Below are positions 51,400 through 60,917 of a stretch of 64,000 nt of DNA, piece by piece; within the stretch, counting starts at the first letter, position 1; every line of letters begins with the position of its first letter. Location of the stretch: NCBI GenBank assembly GCA_946894095.1, contig OX335642.1, positions 30,205,021 through 30,269,020 of the forward strand, read 5' to 3'. Under the pieces are notes generated by a model. The model did not search any database. It was not told where the DNA came from and saw nothing but the letters and a program-made list of their open reading frames with translations. A program made the position numbers and the translations under genes. This DNA is from Incurvaria masculella. Its lineage: Eukaryota > Arthropoda > Insecta > Lepidoptera > Incurvariidae.

Positions 51400-51839
51400 G
51401 GATGATATTGCTTCAAAGCAATACACATTCCCCGTCGACAATTAATCCATAAGATCTATGTCGATCTAATAAAACGATGCGATGAAAAACTACGTATACT
51501 ATTTACATTGAAAGAACGCAAGTGTTTTGAATGCATTTGTGTTATTCTTATATAATTTGTTTTCTAAGCTAGTTTTATTTTTCGAGTTAGAATTTTTAGA
51601 AAAATTTGGTATTAATATTCGGTAAGTAACTACCTTTTACTTACCTATCAATGTTTCTATATCTACGCTCTACGTACCGACGCCATTAATTAATTGGAAA
51701 AGTCACAAACACGACAAGGAGAAAGAATTCTAGAAATAATTTCTCTTGTCATGGCTCGGAACCCACGTCGAGGGGTCCAAGTTGGTTCCGAAATTGCCAA
51801 TGTTTTCTTATTCAAAAAGGCTTCTTTTAAATTATTTGT

Positions 51840-52022
51840 GTTTAAAGGTAAGGTCACGGCATGGTATCTAATTCTTCGCGAATGCAGTGTGATAAGCTAA
51901 TATCATGATAGCTACCAATGACCAGTACTAAAACAGAATAGCATTGTTTTAGAGAACGCTCCCCTCTATGAGCACAGCTACATTAAATTGATGGATGGAA
52001 ATACATTATTTACTTCGCCACG
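51840..52022. mobile_element. Two SINE scraps
   Basis: Sense 51846-51915: GGTAAGGTCACGGCATGGTA, TGATAAGCTAATATCATGAT. Antisense 51955-52022: CTCCCCTCTATGAGCACAGC, TACATTAAATTGATGGATGG. Another small tail-to-tail arrangement. Confidence 0.6.
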
Positions 52023-52160
52023 TGAAACTAAAATAAAAGGAATGTGAACTTTCCAGACAACCTTAAGTGGTTCAGAGCCATATATAGATTTATAACTTCA
52101 TACCATTGTTGAATAAGGATAATAAAAGTCCACAGGTAGCGTTGCAATTCACAAAACCAC

Positions 52161-52474
52161 GGAATGTGATATGTATGTATGTATAATCGGTGAAGCAAGG
52201 ATACATTCATTGAAGAAAGAGCCCAGTAAAAAGAACTATTTTACGATTATGAATTATCCTACAGTCCCTCCTTCCGTAATGAATGCCTCCTACTGACACA
52301 GTGTTTAAGATTATACATACATACATTTATTTAACGCTTCATCTGCGTCATCTGCGTTGCGGTCATTCTAAAATGTTCTAGTAGTTCTTTTTACTGGGCT
52401 CTTTCTTCATTTCATATGTCATTGCTTCACATATATCAGTATACATACATACAAATCACATTCCTTGGAATAAA
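52161..52474. mobile_element. Family H element, copy 4, both ends present
   Basis: Left GGAATGTGATATGTATGTAT, right ATACATACATACAAATCACA then TTCC. The inside follows the long form at 42636: GCCCAGTAAAAAGAACTATT, CCTACAGTCCCTCCTTCCGT, CACAGTGTTTAAGATTATAC. The tRNA-like core is deleted here. Confidence 0.8.
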
Positions 52475-52552
52475 CGACGTATCTGCTTAGTACGAAAAAG
52501 TAAATTTACTTTTCACAAAACCACGTTTGTACCCAAAAATGTTCGCTATATA

Positions 52553-52657
52553 TACCTGCCTCTTTCTACTTTCTATACCTTTATCTTTCCACTTTCTATA
52601 CCTTCCTCTTTCTACTTTCTATACCTTTATCTTTCTACTTTCTATACCTTCCTCTTT
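52553..52657 (+). repeat. 23-bp pyrimidine-rich tandem repeat
   Basis: Four units of TATACCTTTATCTTTCYACT then TTC, alternating with TATACCTTCCTCTTTCTAC-type units, giving a 46-bp higher-order period. Confidence 0.82.
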
Positions 52658-52792
52658 AATATGTGACAAAGCTTTTTAAAAACTATTGTAATAAGTTATA
52701 TTCTTATGACACTTTTTACTGAAAACCAATTTAGGTGGTAGGGACTGCCACGTGTGGCTGCATATTATATCCTTTTTTACTATTAAGGTGGC

Positions 52793-53414
52793 CCAACCCG
52801 CTCAACTCCCCATACAAATGGGGAAAGAAGATCACGCCCATATTTCTTGTCAAAGATCCCAAATTTTGCTCAAAATAGCTTTATTTAATCGAACTAGATG
52901 TCTGATGACCGTTGGCATTGTAAAATTGTGTTTGGTTTCTAAGTTATAAGGTCCGCAAGTTCAAATTTTTCGCGCGTTTTATACAATAACTTTGGAGGTG
53001 GATTACGCAATGATAAAGTAAGAACATCTTGAAAAGATTAGTCATCAGACATAGCTTATTTAATCAAGATTTATAATCTATTTGGTTTTTGTTAGATTTT
53101 TGACTACAGCGGTCGTGGTTTACTTTTAGCTATAAGTCGTTTTGTAATTAAAATAATCGTAAATCTTACCAAATCATACACTATGCACATTGTCTTTTTT
53201 GTGGACATGTTGCATCTTCCTCATCACGGAGCCTGTCTTTTTGGACCTTATAACTTAGAAACCAAACTCAATTTTACAATGCCAATGGTCATCAGACATC
53301 TAGTTCGATTAAATAAAGCTATTTTGAGCAAAATTTTGGATCTCTGACAAGAACTATAGGCGTGATCTTCTTTCCCCTTTTGTATGGGGAGATGAGCGGG
53401 ATGGGCCACCTTAA
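52793..53414. mobile_element. TTAA-flanked GGTGGCCC element (family C), copy 3, fold-back chimera
   Basis: TTAA at both ends. The left 160 bp (52793-52954, GGTGGCCCAACCCGCTCAAC to TAAGGTCC) is repeated inverted at 53243-53414, replacing the normal right end found in copies 1, 2 and 4. The middle still carries the normal body up to CACGGAGCCTGTCTTT. The result has terminal inverted repeats ten times longer than the family norm. Confidence 0.88.
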
Positions 53415-53504
53415 TAAGGCTACCTGTGCAATTGGTTTTTTAACCTCTTTAATAAAGAATTTGAATTTAAATTAGAACAGAAATTACACCGTTTACTCTG
53501 ATGC

Positions 53505-53610
53505 GCTCCGTACTTATCCACCTTAGAAAGAGTCAGAACGTGGTGCATGAAGTGGGCGAAGATTGAATCTACCTTTGTCATGAGAAGCAAGACCCCGCGC
53601 CCATGTGTCA
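53505..53610 (-). mobile_element. SINE head fragment
   Basis: Antisense: CCACCTTAGAAAGAGTCAGA, CGTGGTGCATGAAGTGGGCG, AAGATTGAATCTACCTTTGT, CCCCGCGCCCATGTGTCAC. Confidence 0.65.
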
Positions 53611-54062
53611 CAGAACTGTAAAACACACAGAGACCCAATATATTTTCGAAATTGGAGTTCACTGCTCCTTTGTAGAACGCATTGAAGCAGACAATTGAAT
53701 TCTATGCCTACCCCGATCATCAATGCAGGCATGATGGTACGCACTTACGTGGTAAATCATTCCGAAGCTTTCCCTACGAAGGGGGAGGTAGGTGGGGTGA
53801 CGTGGTACAACATTAATATCAATTTAAGCAGAGCTCCGGTGTTTTACTCATCGGTCCGGCGTGATTTGCGATTTTTTAAACACGAACCACCCCTTTTCTT
53901 CCCTCCTTGTTACATTGCATTATAATAGATAATGATGATGTATTTTTATAGTAAAATATGGCGCAGGATTTCATAGTTTTTTTTACAAAGAATTTATCTT
54001 AATTTTGATAATGTTTGTCAGCCACGGCTTGGTGAAGCAACTCTGAACGCGGTTAGACTTTA
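53611..54062. other. No gene seen
   Basis: No recognised repeat; a 76-codon frame at 53695-53925 has no motif. Confidence 0.35.
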
Positions 54063-54256
54063 GATTCAAACGTTGAGGCTGGCCGTGGTTCGGATTCCAC
54101 GTAAAACTATAGGTCCCCTTCCTTACTTACTAGGTGGTAGCGTTAATTGAACCATGGTCGAAGCGGTAATTAAAACTGTCCGTGTTCTCCATCCAGTTTC
54201 AAATAGCCGAGCTAACTAAAGAAGGTCCTGGCATGGCACCTAGTTCCGGTTACATA
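54063..54256 (+). mobile_element. 5S-type SINE body, left member of a tail-to-tail pair
   Basis: GTTGAGGCTGGCCGTGGTTC, GGATTCCACGTAAAACTATA, CCTTCCTTACTTACTAGGTG, AAGCGGTAATTAAAACTGTC, GGTCCTGGCATGGCACCTAG. It starts just inside the 5S-derived head; the preceding CTTGGTGAAGCAACTCTGAAC is a possible head relic. Confidence 0.8.
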
Positions 54257-54277
54257 AAAACAACTTGTTTCTATTTA

Positions 54278-54545
54278 ACTGAACATGGATATCTAATACC
54301 ACATCCACCGTCATGATATTAGCCATACACACACACCGAATCCTCGAATAAATTAGTTACCATGCCATAAACCGTCTTTATAAGCACGGCTGCATTGAAC
54401 TGGATGGAAAACACGGACAATGTTTCATTGTCGTTTCGAGCATATTTAAAAAAAAATGCGATGGTACCAACCCGGGCAGGCTTAGCATCCCTAACGAGAG
54501 GACCCACAGTTTTACATGGATTCTAATACCATATACGAACGAATA
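54278..54545 (-). mobile_element. SINE, right member of a tail-to-tail pair
   Basis: Antisense: AACTGAACATGGATATCTAA, CCACCGTCATGATATTAGCC, CTTTATAAGCACGGCTGCAT, GATGGTACCAACCCGGGCAG, AGTTTTACATGGATTC. Confidence 0.82.
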
Positions 54546-55380
54546 CTCTGGTTTAGCCAATTCAAATAAATTTAATTTGGTAGTAGCTTATGGGTTTATC
54601 GCTGTCACGCTACACAAGTACCCAATCTTTATCACTTTCATACTCCTATACAGCTTTACCCATAGACCTGTCTCACCTAGCATTTACAGCGCGGCGAATG
54701 AGTTGAATTCGAATTGCAACGCTGAGTAACCGAAAAGCTATCGCCGCCAACGGTCTCGCTCGCGTTCCGCGTCGCTATACCTATCTACAAAAATACCATC
54801 AAACGTGATTTCTGGTGCCTGTTCGCTTCACCTCGTCTCCAGCTCATCCAAGGACAATTCGTGTGTGGTAGCCACCTTCCTACTGGGACAGTTCCGGATC
54901 CAGCAGAACCTCCTGGACTTCGCGGCTACAGGGTGAGTCCTACCATTGTCCTTCCTCTCAAACCTTGGCGTAGCTGTCACCGCAATAAGCCTGTAAACCT
55001 ATAAGCGTGAAATAAATAGATTTAGGAAGAAGTAAAGAACTTTAAAAACCAGCGACCTAATCCGCGCCATCATACTCCTATAAGGGTTATTTTTCCTGTT
55101 TTCAGGAATGTACACCTAATAATGAAAACTGGTACTAGATTATTTTAAACAAATAACAACTGATGCGGACGCAAAGTGCGTCGCAGCCCCACTCGAGGGG
55201 AGAGTGGGCGCATGTGTCGCCGCTGCCGTATCATCGCAGGCGGTTGATTAGAGACACTAACTCGATTATTTGCCGATACCCCATCCACCCCACCCTCCCC
55301 CGTGCCGAACGACGCAAATAACAATCATGGCCGAGGGGTTAGTCACTCGAGCAAAAAGTGTACACCAGATTCCCAGTAGT
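54546..55380. other. No gene seen; GC-richer unassigned DNA
   Basis: 54700-55010 is GC-richer, holds GGCTACAGGGTGAGTCC (donor-like) near 54923 and AAATAAATAGATT near 55010; it could be a piece of a retroelement end or a transcribed leader. No protein motif. Confidence 0.3.
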
Positions 55381-55402
55381 CAAGATTTCCTTGGGATTTC
55401 TA

Positions 55403-55642
55403 GATTCCTAAAGATTTCCAAAGACTACTAAAGATTCTTAGAGATTCCTAAAGATTTCCAAAGACTACCAAAGATTCCTGGAGATTCCTAAAGATTTCCA
55501 AAGACTACTAAAGATTCTTAGAGATTCCTAAAGATTTCCAAAGACTACCAAAGATTCCTGGAGATTCCTAAAGATTTCCAAAGACTACTAAAGATTCTTG
55601 GAGATTCCTAAAGATTTCCAAAGACTACCAAAGATTCTTGGA
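55403..55642 (+). repeat. 40-bp minisatellite with an 80-bp higher-order period
   Basis: Six units of GATTCCTAAAGATTTCCAAA + GACTACYAAAGATTCYTRGA starting at 55403, 55443, 55483, 55523, 55563 and 55603. Units 1 and 3 share ACTACTAAAGATTCTTAGA; units 2 and 4 share ACTACCAAAGATTCCTGGA, so dimers were amplified. Decayed related words continue to about 55810. Confidence 0.92.
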
Positions 55643-55819
55643 GATTTCAAATATACTGGGATTTCGTAAGATTTCTGAGGACTACCAAAGATTCCTAGAG
55701 ACTACCAAAGATTACCTGGATTTTTTAAGGACTACCAACACATTTTTGGTACATTCCAATGATTTCGGGATTTCTAAAGATTCTTAGTGACCACCAACGA
55801 TTCATAGAGACTTATAATT

Positions 55820-56035
55820 GCGCGTTGCGCGCAGCACGTGTCCGTGACGTCATCGCAGACAGGCGGGCGGCGCGGCCGGGGGGGTTCGGCACGGGCGCGG
55901 CGTCCGCGCGAGGCGGCAACAGCGCGGGCGCGGGCGGCGGCGCCGAGCGTGGAGCCCCCGCGCCGTGGCCGGCCGGTGCGCGTTGGTGCGATATTCGTTT
56001 TGGACATATTCACCCAGGCGGAATCCGGTTAAATT
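55820..56035. other. CpG-rich segment, duplicated in weaker form at 56.9 kb
   Basis: GTGACGTCATCGC at 55842 then very GC-rich DNA (GGCGGGCGGCGCGGCC, GCGGGCGCGGGCGGCGGCGC). All six frames are open or nearly so because stops are rare, so frames here mean nothing. It is followed by TTAGATCCCATATTATCTCA, and a GC-rich segment before the same word sequence recurs at about 56935-57060. Repeat-borne CpG island or promoter remnant. Confidence 0.5.
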
Positions 56036-56412
56036 AGATCCCATATTATCTCAGCGATCTTTAGATCAGCGCTGATTTTTTCTTTCCCTGAGGCATTATA
56101 CAATACAATTTTTGAATCCACAGTACATATTTCACATACTAAATTTCAAGATGAGGTACTTCGCTCTTTCGAAATCTCTTAGAATCTCAGCCATCATTAG
56201 GTCAGGGTTGATTTTTTTTTGCCTGGGTCATTATAAAAGGCTATATTTGAAACCTTAGCAAATATTTCACGTAGAAAACTTCGCGATTAGGTAGGTACTC
56301 TTCTTTTTCGAAATCCCTTGCAGTCGTATTCACTGTGAACCTGTAAAAACTTGGTACGAGATTAGCACCGGACTAACCATACAAAAACCGGTTTACTTCG
56401 ACCTTAATACGC
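56036..56412 (+). repeat. Dispersed repeat beginning TTAGATCCC, copy 1
   Basis: TTAGATCCCATATTATCTCA, GCGATCTTTAGATCAGCGCT, CATTATACAATACAATTTTT, CTCAGCCATCATTAGGTCAG, CTGGGTCATTATAAAAGGCT, GCACCGGACTAACCATACAA. Colinear with 57046-57412. Inside each copy the ATCTCAGC.ATCATTAGGTCA...TTTGCCTG word set occurs twice. Confidence 0.8.
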
Positions 56413-56930
56413 GTAGTAAAGTTAGTCCGCCCCAAGCTCGGTTCACAACATACCTACAATCATCTATTTATTTAATCAAAATCACTGACTAAAAGTCGCC
56501 CACCCAATACATAGTAAACAAACGCGAGTCGGACTCGCACACAAATGGTTTCGTACCATCGTAAATGATTTAACACCAAAAAATAATATTATTTGTATTT
56601 TTTTATTATCTTTAAATTTTACTTATTTGTTGTTATAGCGGCAAATTAAATACTCACTCTGTGAAAATTTCAGCTACGTACTTATTACGGTTCATGAGTA
56701 ACAGCTTTGTGACAGACGGACGGACGGACGGACAGCTGAGGCTTTGTAATAGGGTTCCGTTTTCACCCTATGGGTACGGAACCCTAAAAAGTAGTATACG
56801 CATGATAACCTTCTATTCGCATAGTACGCGTATTAAGGTCGGACTAAACCGGTTTTTGTTTGGTTAATCCGGTGCTTATCCCGTACTAAATTTTGACATG
56901 TTTACTCTGAATACGACTGAATATGTTTTG
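56325..56930. mobile_element. Inverted-repeat element enclosing a CGGA copy
   Basis: GGACTAACCATACAAAAACC then GGTTTACTTCGACCTTAATA at about 56370-56409 is mirrored at about 56830-56872 (TATTAAGGTCGGACTAAACC, GGTTTTTGTTTGGTTAATCC). The mirrored arm extends to ATTCAGAGTAAAC-like flanks. The CGGA copy at 56520-56790 lies between the arms. Confidence 0.72.
56520..56790 (+). mobile_element. CGGA element (family A), copy 9
   Basis: Head slightly short (ACGCGAGTCGGACTCGCACA), middle ACTTATTTGTTGTTATAGCG, (GGAC)n near 56717-56733, tail ATGGGTACGGAACCCTAAAA. Confidence 0.87.
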
Positions 56931-57045
56931 GAATTGGGTCGTCGGGCACACGCGGGGTGCGCGCTGCGCACACTCGTGCGCACACGTGTGCGTGATTTCT
57001 TCGCAAACTGGCGGCCGCGCCCACGGCTGCGCTATCATTGTTAGA

Positions 57046-57412
57046 TTAGATCCCGTATTATCTCAGCGATCATTAGGTCAGCCCTGTTTTTTTTTTTGCC
57101 TGATGCATTGTGCAATACCATTTTTGAAGCCATAATACATATTTGACATACTCAACTTCACGATGAGGTACTCCGATCTTTCGAAATCCCTTAGTATCTC
57201 AGCCATCATTAGGTCAAAGTTGATTATTTCTTTGCCTGGGCCGTTATAAAAGTCTATATTTAAAAACCTAGTAAATATTTCACGTACTCGAGATAAGGTA
57301 CTCTTATTTTAAAAACCTTTACAGTCTTATTCAGAACTAACTTGTCAAAACTTACGTACTGTACTAGAATTGCACCGGACTAAGCATACAAAAACCGGCT
57401 TAGTCCGACCCC
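57046..57412 (+). repeat. Dispersed repeat beginning TTAGATCCC, copy 2
   Basis: TTAGATCCCGTATTATCTCA, GCGATCATTAGGTCAGCCCT, ATGCATTGTGCAATACCATT, TCTCAGCCATCATTAGGTCA, TGCACCGGACTAAGCATACA. About 370 bp, colinear with copy 1. Confidence 0.8.
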
Positions 57413-57419
57413 GACAAGA

Positions 57420-57870
57420 TTATCTGAGATTACAAAGACTTTGATCGGATTGCCAATGATTCCCTTAGGATTCCTACACTCCCTGGGAGTACTCGAGATT
57501 ACCCAAGATTTTCCTATTCCTCGGACTCCCGCCCAGGATTACCCGAGATTTCCATTAATTTGAAAGGATTCCCAATGATTTCCTTGGTATTCTCAGATTC
57601 CTTAGGATTACTCGGGATTACATAAGATTTCCAGATTCCTCGGGCTCCCATCGGATTCCTCGGACTCCCATCGGATTCCTCGGACTCCGCCTAAGATTAC
57701 CCGAGATTTCCATGAATTTGATAGGATTCCCAATGATTTCCTTGGGATTTCCAGATTCTTTAGGATTACTCGGGATTACATAAGATTTCCGAGATTCTCC
57801 GGACTCCCACCAGATTCCTCGGACTCCCACCTAAGATTCTTGAGATTCCCAAACGATTGTACACCAGATT
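57420..57870 (+). repeat. Irregular minisatellite of GATTCC/GATTAC words
   Basis: Built from TTAGGATTACTCGGGATTAC, ATAAGATTTCC, GATTCCTCGGACTCCCATCG and GATTCCCAATGATTTCCTTG. A larger unit of about 170 bp (from AAGATTACCCGAGATTTCCA) is visible twice (about 57534 and 57691). The same simple words build the array at 55.4 kb, so both may come from one ancestral repeat. Confidence 0.8.
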
Positions 57871-58145
57871 CCTTGAGTGAGTGACCCATCATGGCGCTCT
57901 CGTTCGGGTAACGCTAGTCAGTTTCTCAACGCTAGATTAGTTCCAGGGTGAATTTTAGTTAGGTAATCGTAATAGTTTTTCTTAAAGAAAGCCCTTTATG
58001 GTAAATAAGGGGTGACCCACTGATTCTTCGTCGATCAAACTTAACTATTTCTCAATATTTAATAGTAAAACTTAAAACATTACTTCAGATAGTTAGATGT
58101 TCAGATAGTGGGAAGTTACATAGCGATTTAGACACTTTGTTTACT
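57871..58145. other. No gene seen
   Basis: Unique-looking, AT-rich towards the end. Confidence 0.35.
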
Positions 58146-58420
58146 AAAAAAACCGGCCAAGTGCGAATCGGACTCGCACACGAAGGGTTCCGTACCATCG
58201 TAAAAAAAAACACGTTTTTTGTATGGGAGCCCCCTTTAATTTTAATTATTTTTACGGCAAAATAAATACACACTCTGTGAACATTACAGCTGTCTACCTG
58301 TTACGGTTACTGAGATACAGCCCTGTGACAGACGGACAGACGGACGGACGGACGGACGGACAGCGGAGGCTTAGTAATTGAGTTCCGTTTTCACCATTTG
58401 GGTACGGAACCCTAAAAAAA
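58146..58420 (+). mobile_element. CGGA element (family A), copy 10
   Basis: AAAACCGGCCAAGTGCGAAT to TTTGGGTACGGAACCCTAAA. The TATTTGTTGTTATAGCGGC block is shortened to TATTTTTACGGC. (GGAC)n at about 58334-58360. Confidence 0.88.
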
Positions 58421-58880
58421 GATATTTCAGTACATTTTGTGAAACGATGTTGGTCTCATCAGATCGTTGGGTTACAAGAAACGCCGGGAGACGAGCGGCG
58501 GTGGTCTAGATAGATCAAAATGTAGCCAATTCGCTGATCTTCGGCCATCAGCCTGTCTCGTGGCTATTCTTCGATTACGCCAACTGTGCTCAGGGACGTA
58601 GTCCACCCAAAGAAGAGAAAAAGAAGGAGCAGTGGCATTCGGAAAGTAAACAACATCATGATGTGAGTCATTTCTGGCTTTCGACCACCGATATGCAGTG
58701 TCAGGGTTCCCAACGGTTGACTATTGACCACCTAGTTTCGCTCAACGAAGTTTTAGACACACATTATGAGTGGCGAATCAATTACTGTATCCACTAGCTC
58801 TCGCTAGAAAGGCTAGCGCCACCGAATTGTTGGATTTCCCTAATGTTGCACTTATGAAACTCTAAACTAGAAAGATAGCG
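58421..58880. other. No gene seen
   Basis: Mixed-composition sequence; no repeat recognised and no supported frame. Confidence 0.35.
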
Positions 58881-58883
58881 GTG

Positions 58884-59090
58884 CGCCGGGTCGCCTTCAT
58901 AAAGTCCAAAAAGCATAAGGTCCAAAACCCAGAACATCCAAAAGTATGTATTTTTGCATATATTTATTAATGCAAATATTATAATCTAACCTAAACTAAC
59001 CTAACCTAATTGAAAAAGTTCCGTATTCATTAGTGTTTTGGACGGTATGGGTTTTGGACCTTGTTCTTTTTGGACTGTATGATGCGTCCC
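58884..59090. mobile_element. Inverted-repeat element (family M) with GTCCAAAA iterons
   Basis: Left end CTTCATAAAGTCCAAAAAGC, ATAAGGTCCAAAACCCAGAA, CATCCAAAA; right end TTTTGGACGGTATGGGTTTT, GGACCTTGTTCTTTTTGGAC, TGTATGATGCG. Each end carries three (G)TCCAAAA words at matching spacing. The interior has a CCTAA-rich tract (58986-59009). About 200 bp. Confidence 0.82.
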
Positions 59091-59163
59091 CGCGCCGACG
59101 GGTATCGAACCGACGCCTACCGGTTGAGAATCGCAGGAATTGCCGACGACCGACATTTTAACG
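59091..59163 (-). repeat. tRNA B-box-like fragment
   Basis: On the minus strand CGGTAGGCGTCGGTTCGATA then CCCGTCGGCGCGG contains GGTTCGATACC, a perfect Pol III B-box match, preceded by GATTCTCAACC. No complementary acceptor stem was found, so this is a tRNA-derived scrap. Confidence 0.4.
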
Positions 59164-59585
59164 ATCGGCTCAGGGGCGGGTGGACTTGCCTTCCATCCCA
59201 GAGGTCTGGGTTCAAATCTCCGCCCCGTTCTTTCTTTCTCTTTCTGAGTTGAATGCATTTCGTTACGAAATGCGAGCTTTTCCTTGGTTGGGAACCCATG
59301 TAAAACTGTTGATCCCCTTCCCCTTCTAGGATGCAGGGAAGCCCGCCCGGGTTGGTACCATCGCATAGAATAAAATGGTAGTCGAAGCGTCAATGAAAAA
59401 TTGTCCGAGTTTTCCATCCAGTTCAATGTAGCCGCGCTCATGAAGGGAAGGTCCTGACATGGCATCTAATTCCTTCGGGAATGCCATGTGATGGGCTGGG
59501 CTAATGTCATAACGGTAAGCACTGATCAATGAATTACTTAATCTGTGACGGTGAGTATGGTATTTGCTATCCGTGTCAGCCTCCG
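59164..59585 (+). mobile_element. tRNA-headed SINE, full length
   Basis: Head GATCGGCTCAGGGGCGGGTG, B box GTCTGGGTTCAAATCTCCGC, TTTCTTTCTCTTTCTGAGTT, TTTCGTTACGAAATGCGAGC, GTTGGTACCATCGCATAGAA, GGTCCTGACATGGCATC, GGGCTAATGTCATAACGG and a diverged tail GGTATTTGCTATCCGTGTCA. Confidence 0.88.
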
Positions 59586-60529
59586 TTGCAATCGTGTTTT
59601 AACACTATCTGTTTTTACTTTTTAATGAATCGTAAAGTTCTACTAATCTTCGGAATAAAAAAATACCCCTGAAGTTTATAAGAATTTAAAAAGCATTCTT
59701 CGTAAAGAAAAAGCAGCCCCCGTAAATTTCGACAAACTTTTGTTACAATAAGGCGAAACAGTGGGAAAAGAAAAGTTTTAAATTCAGATTAACCCTTTGA
59801 AGTATATTTACCTTAGGAATAAAAGCACTTTATAATTTAACATTTTATTTTCTACTTCATTGAGTAGCATATTATTTCTACAAAGTAATAACGCATTGAA
59901 AACAATAACATCGACCCTAAACCCGTGATTTCAAAAAGCTTTTCGAAATGCACTTCATTATTAAATAATTATATTATTAAATGAAAGTGTATATGCAAAA
60001 TGCACAGCTACCTATTATGCTATTATTCAACACATTCATAAAATTACAATAAAGGCTTATGATATGATTATTCAAAGTGAAATTCATAAGAATTTGAATT
60101 TATTGTGATGTCAGTCAAATCGGCCGCCACTCCCCTGCGCGCGCACGCTTCAACAGGGGGATCCTTCAAAACGGATGGCAAAGTCTTTATCCACCATTTC
60201 TGTTGTTTGATTGATTTTATTTAACGATTTATATTTCAATTCAGATTAACTTTTAATTAATGTTTATTGTATTTAACTAATGATTTGATTTTAATTAATG
60301 ATTCATTTTCTTCAAATATTCATTTTTATTTAACGTTTCCTTTTTATTCAACACACGCCGTGAAAAAGTTGCGATGTGTACCGAAGACGTTTAAACTCAG
60401 CATTTTAAACCTTAAGTCGTACCTGTAATCATGTGTGTGTTTTTAAAATAAATGATTAATCACGGAACAGCGACATCAAGATTAAAACATTCCCACAAGC
60501 TGGACCACAGTCCAGACGGGGACGGTTTG
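59586..60529. other. No gene seen
   Basis: AT-rich, with AATGATTTGATTTTAATTAATG-like short repeats around 60250-60310. No supported frame. Confidence 0.4.
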
Positions 60530-60917
60530 TTTTTTTTTATGTGACTGGACATGGATGGCTAATATCACACCTTCTGTCATGGTATTAGCCCAACACACCA
60601 CATGGGAACTAGGCGCCATGTCAGGACCTTCCTTATATTGCACGGCTACATTGAACTGGATGGAAAACACGGACAATTTTCATTGCCGCTTCGACCATCG
60701 TTCATCCAATGCGATGATACCAACCCGGGCGGGATTAACCCTACCACCTAGTAAGTAAGGAAGTTAACACTTACAGTTTAACGTAGAATACGAACCACGG
60801 TCAGCCTCTCTCAACGGTCGAATGGTCACCCATCTAAGACCAGACCGGACCCAGCGTTGCTTAACTTCGGAGAGCGATCGCCGAAGTGTCACGCCACTGG
60901 GCCACTGAGGCTGACAT
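60530..60917 (-). mobile_element. 5S-rRNA-headed SINE (HaSE3-like), full length, copy 2
   Basis: Antisense: T-run, ATGTGACTGGACATGGATGG, GGTATTAGCCCAACACACCA, AACTGGATGGAAAACACGG, CACCTAGTAAGTAAGGAAG, CCACGGTCAGCCTCTCTCAA, then the 5S block GGTCACCCATCTAAGACCAG, ACCGGACCCAGCGTTGCTTA, ACTTCGGAGAGCGATCGCCG, and CCACTGGGCCACTGAGG. Colinear with 34963-35349 over its whole length, which fixes the element start at TGTCAGCCTCAG. Confidence 0.92.

Noticed and set aside
55774..56044. Several overlapping 64-92-codon frames on both strands in the CpG-rich segment
   Set aside because: Stop codons are rare in GC-rich DNA; frames on both strands are open and rich in Arg/Gly/Ala/Pro with no motif.
59001..59465. 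154-codon minus-strand frame
   Set aside because: It translates a SINE (antisense) and its neighbour; similar peptides recur wherever the SINE lies in that frame (for example 43645-44055 and 15072-15272).
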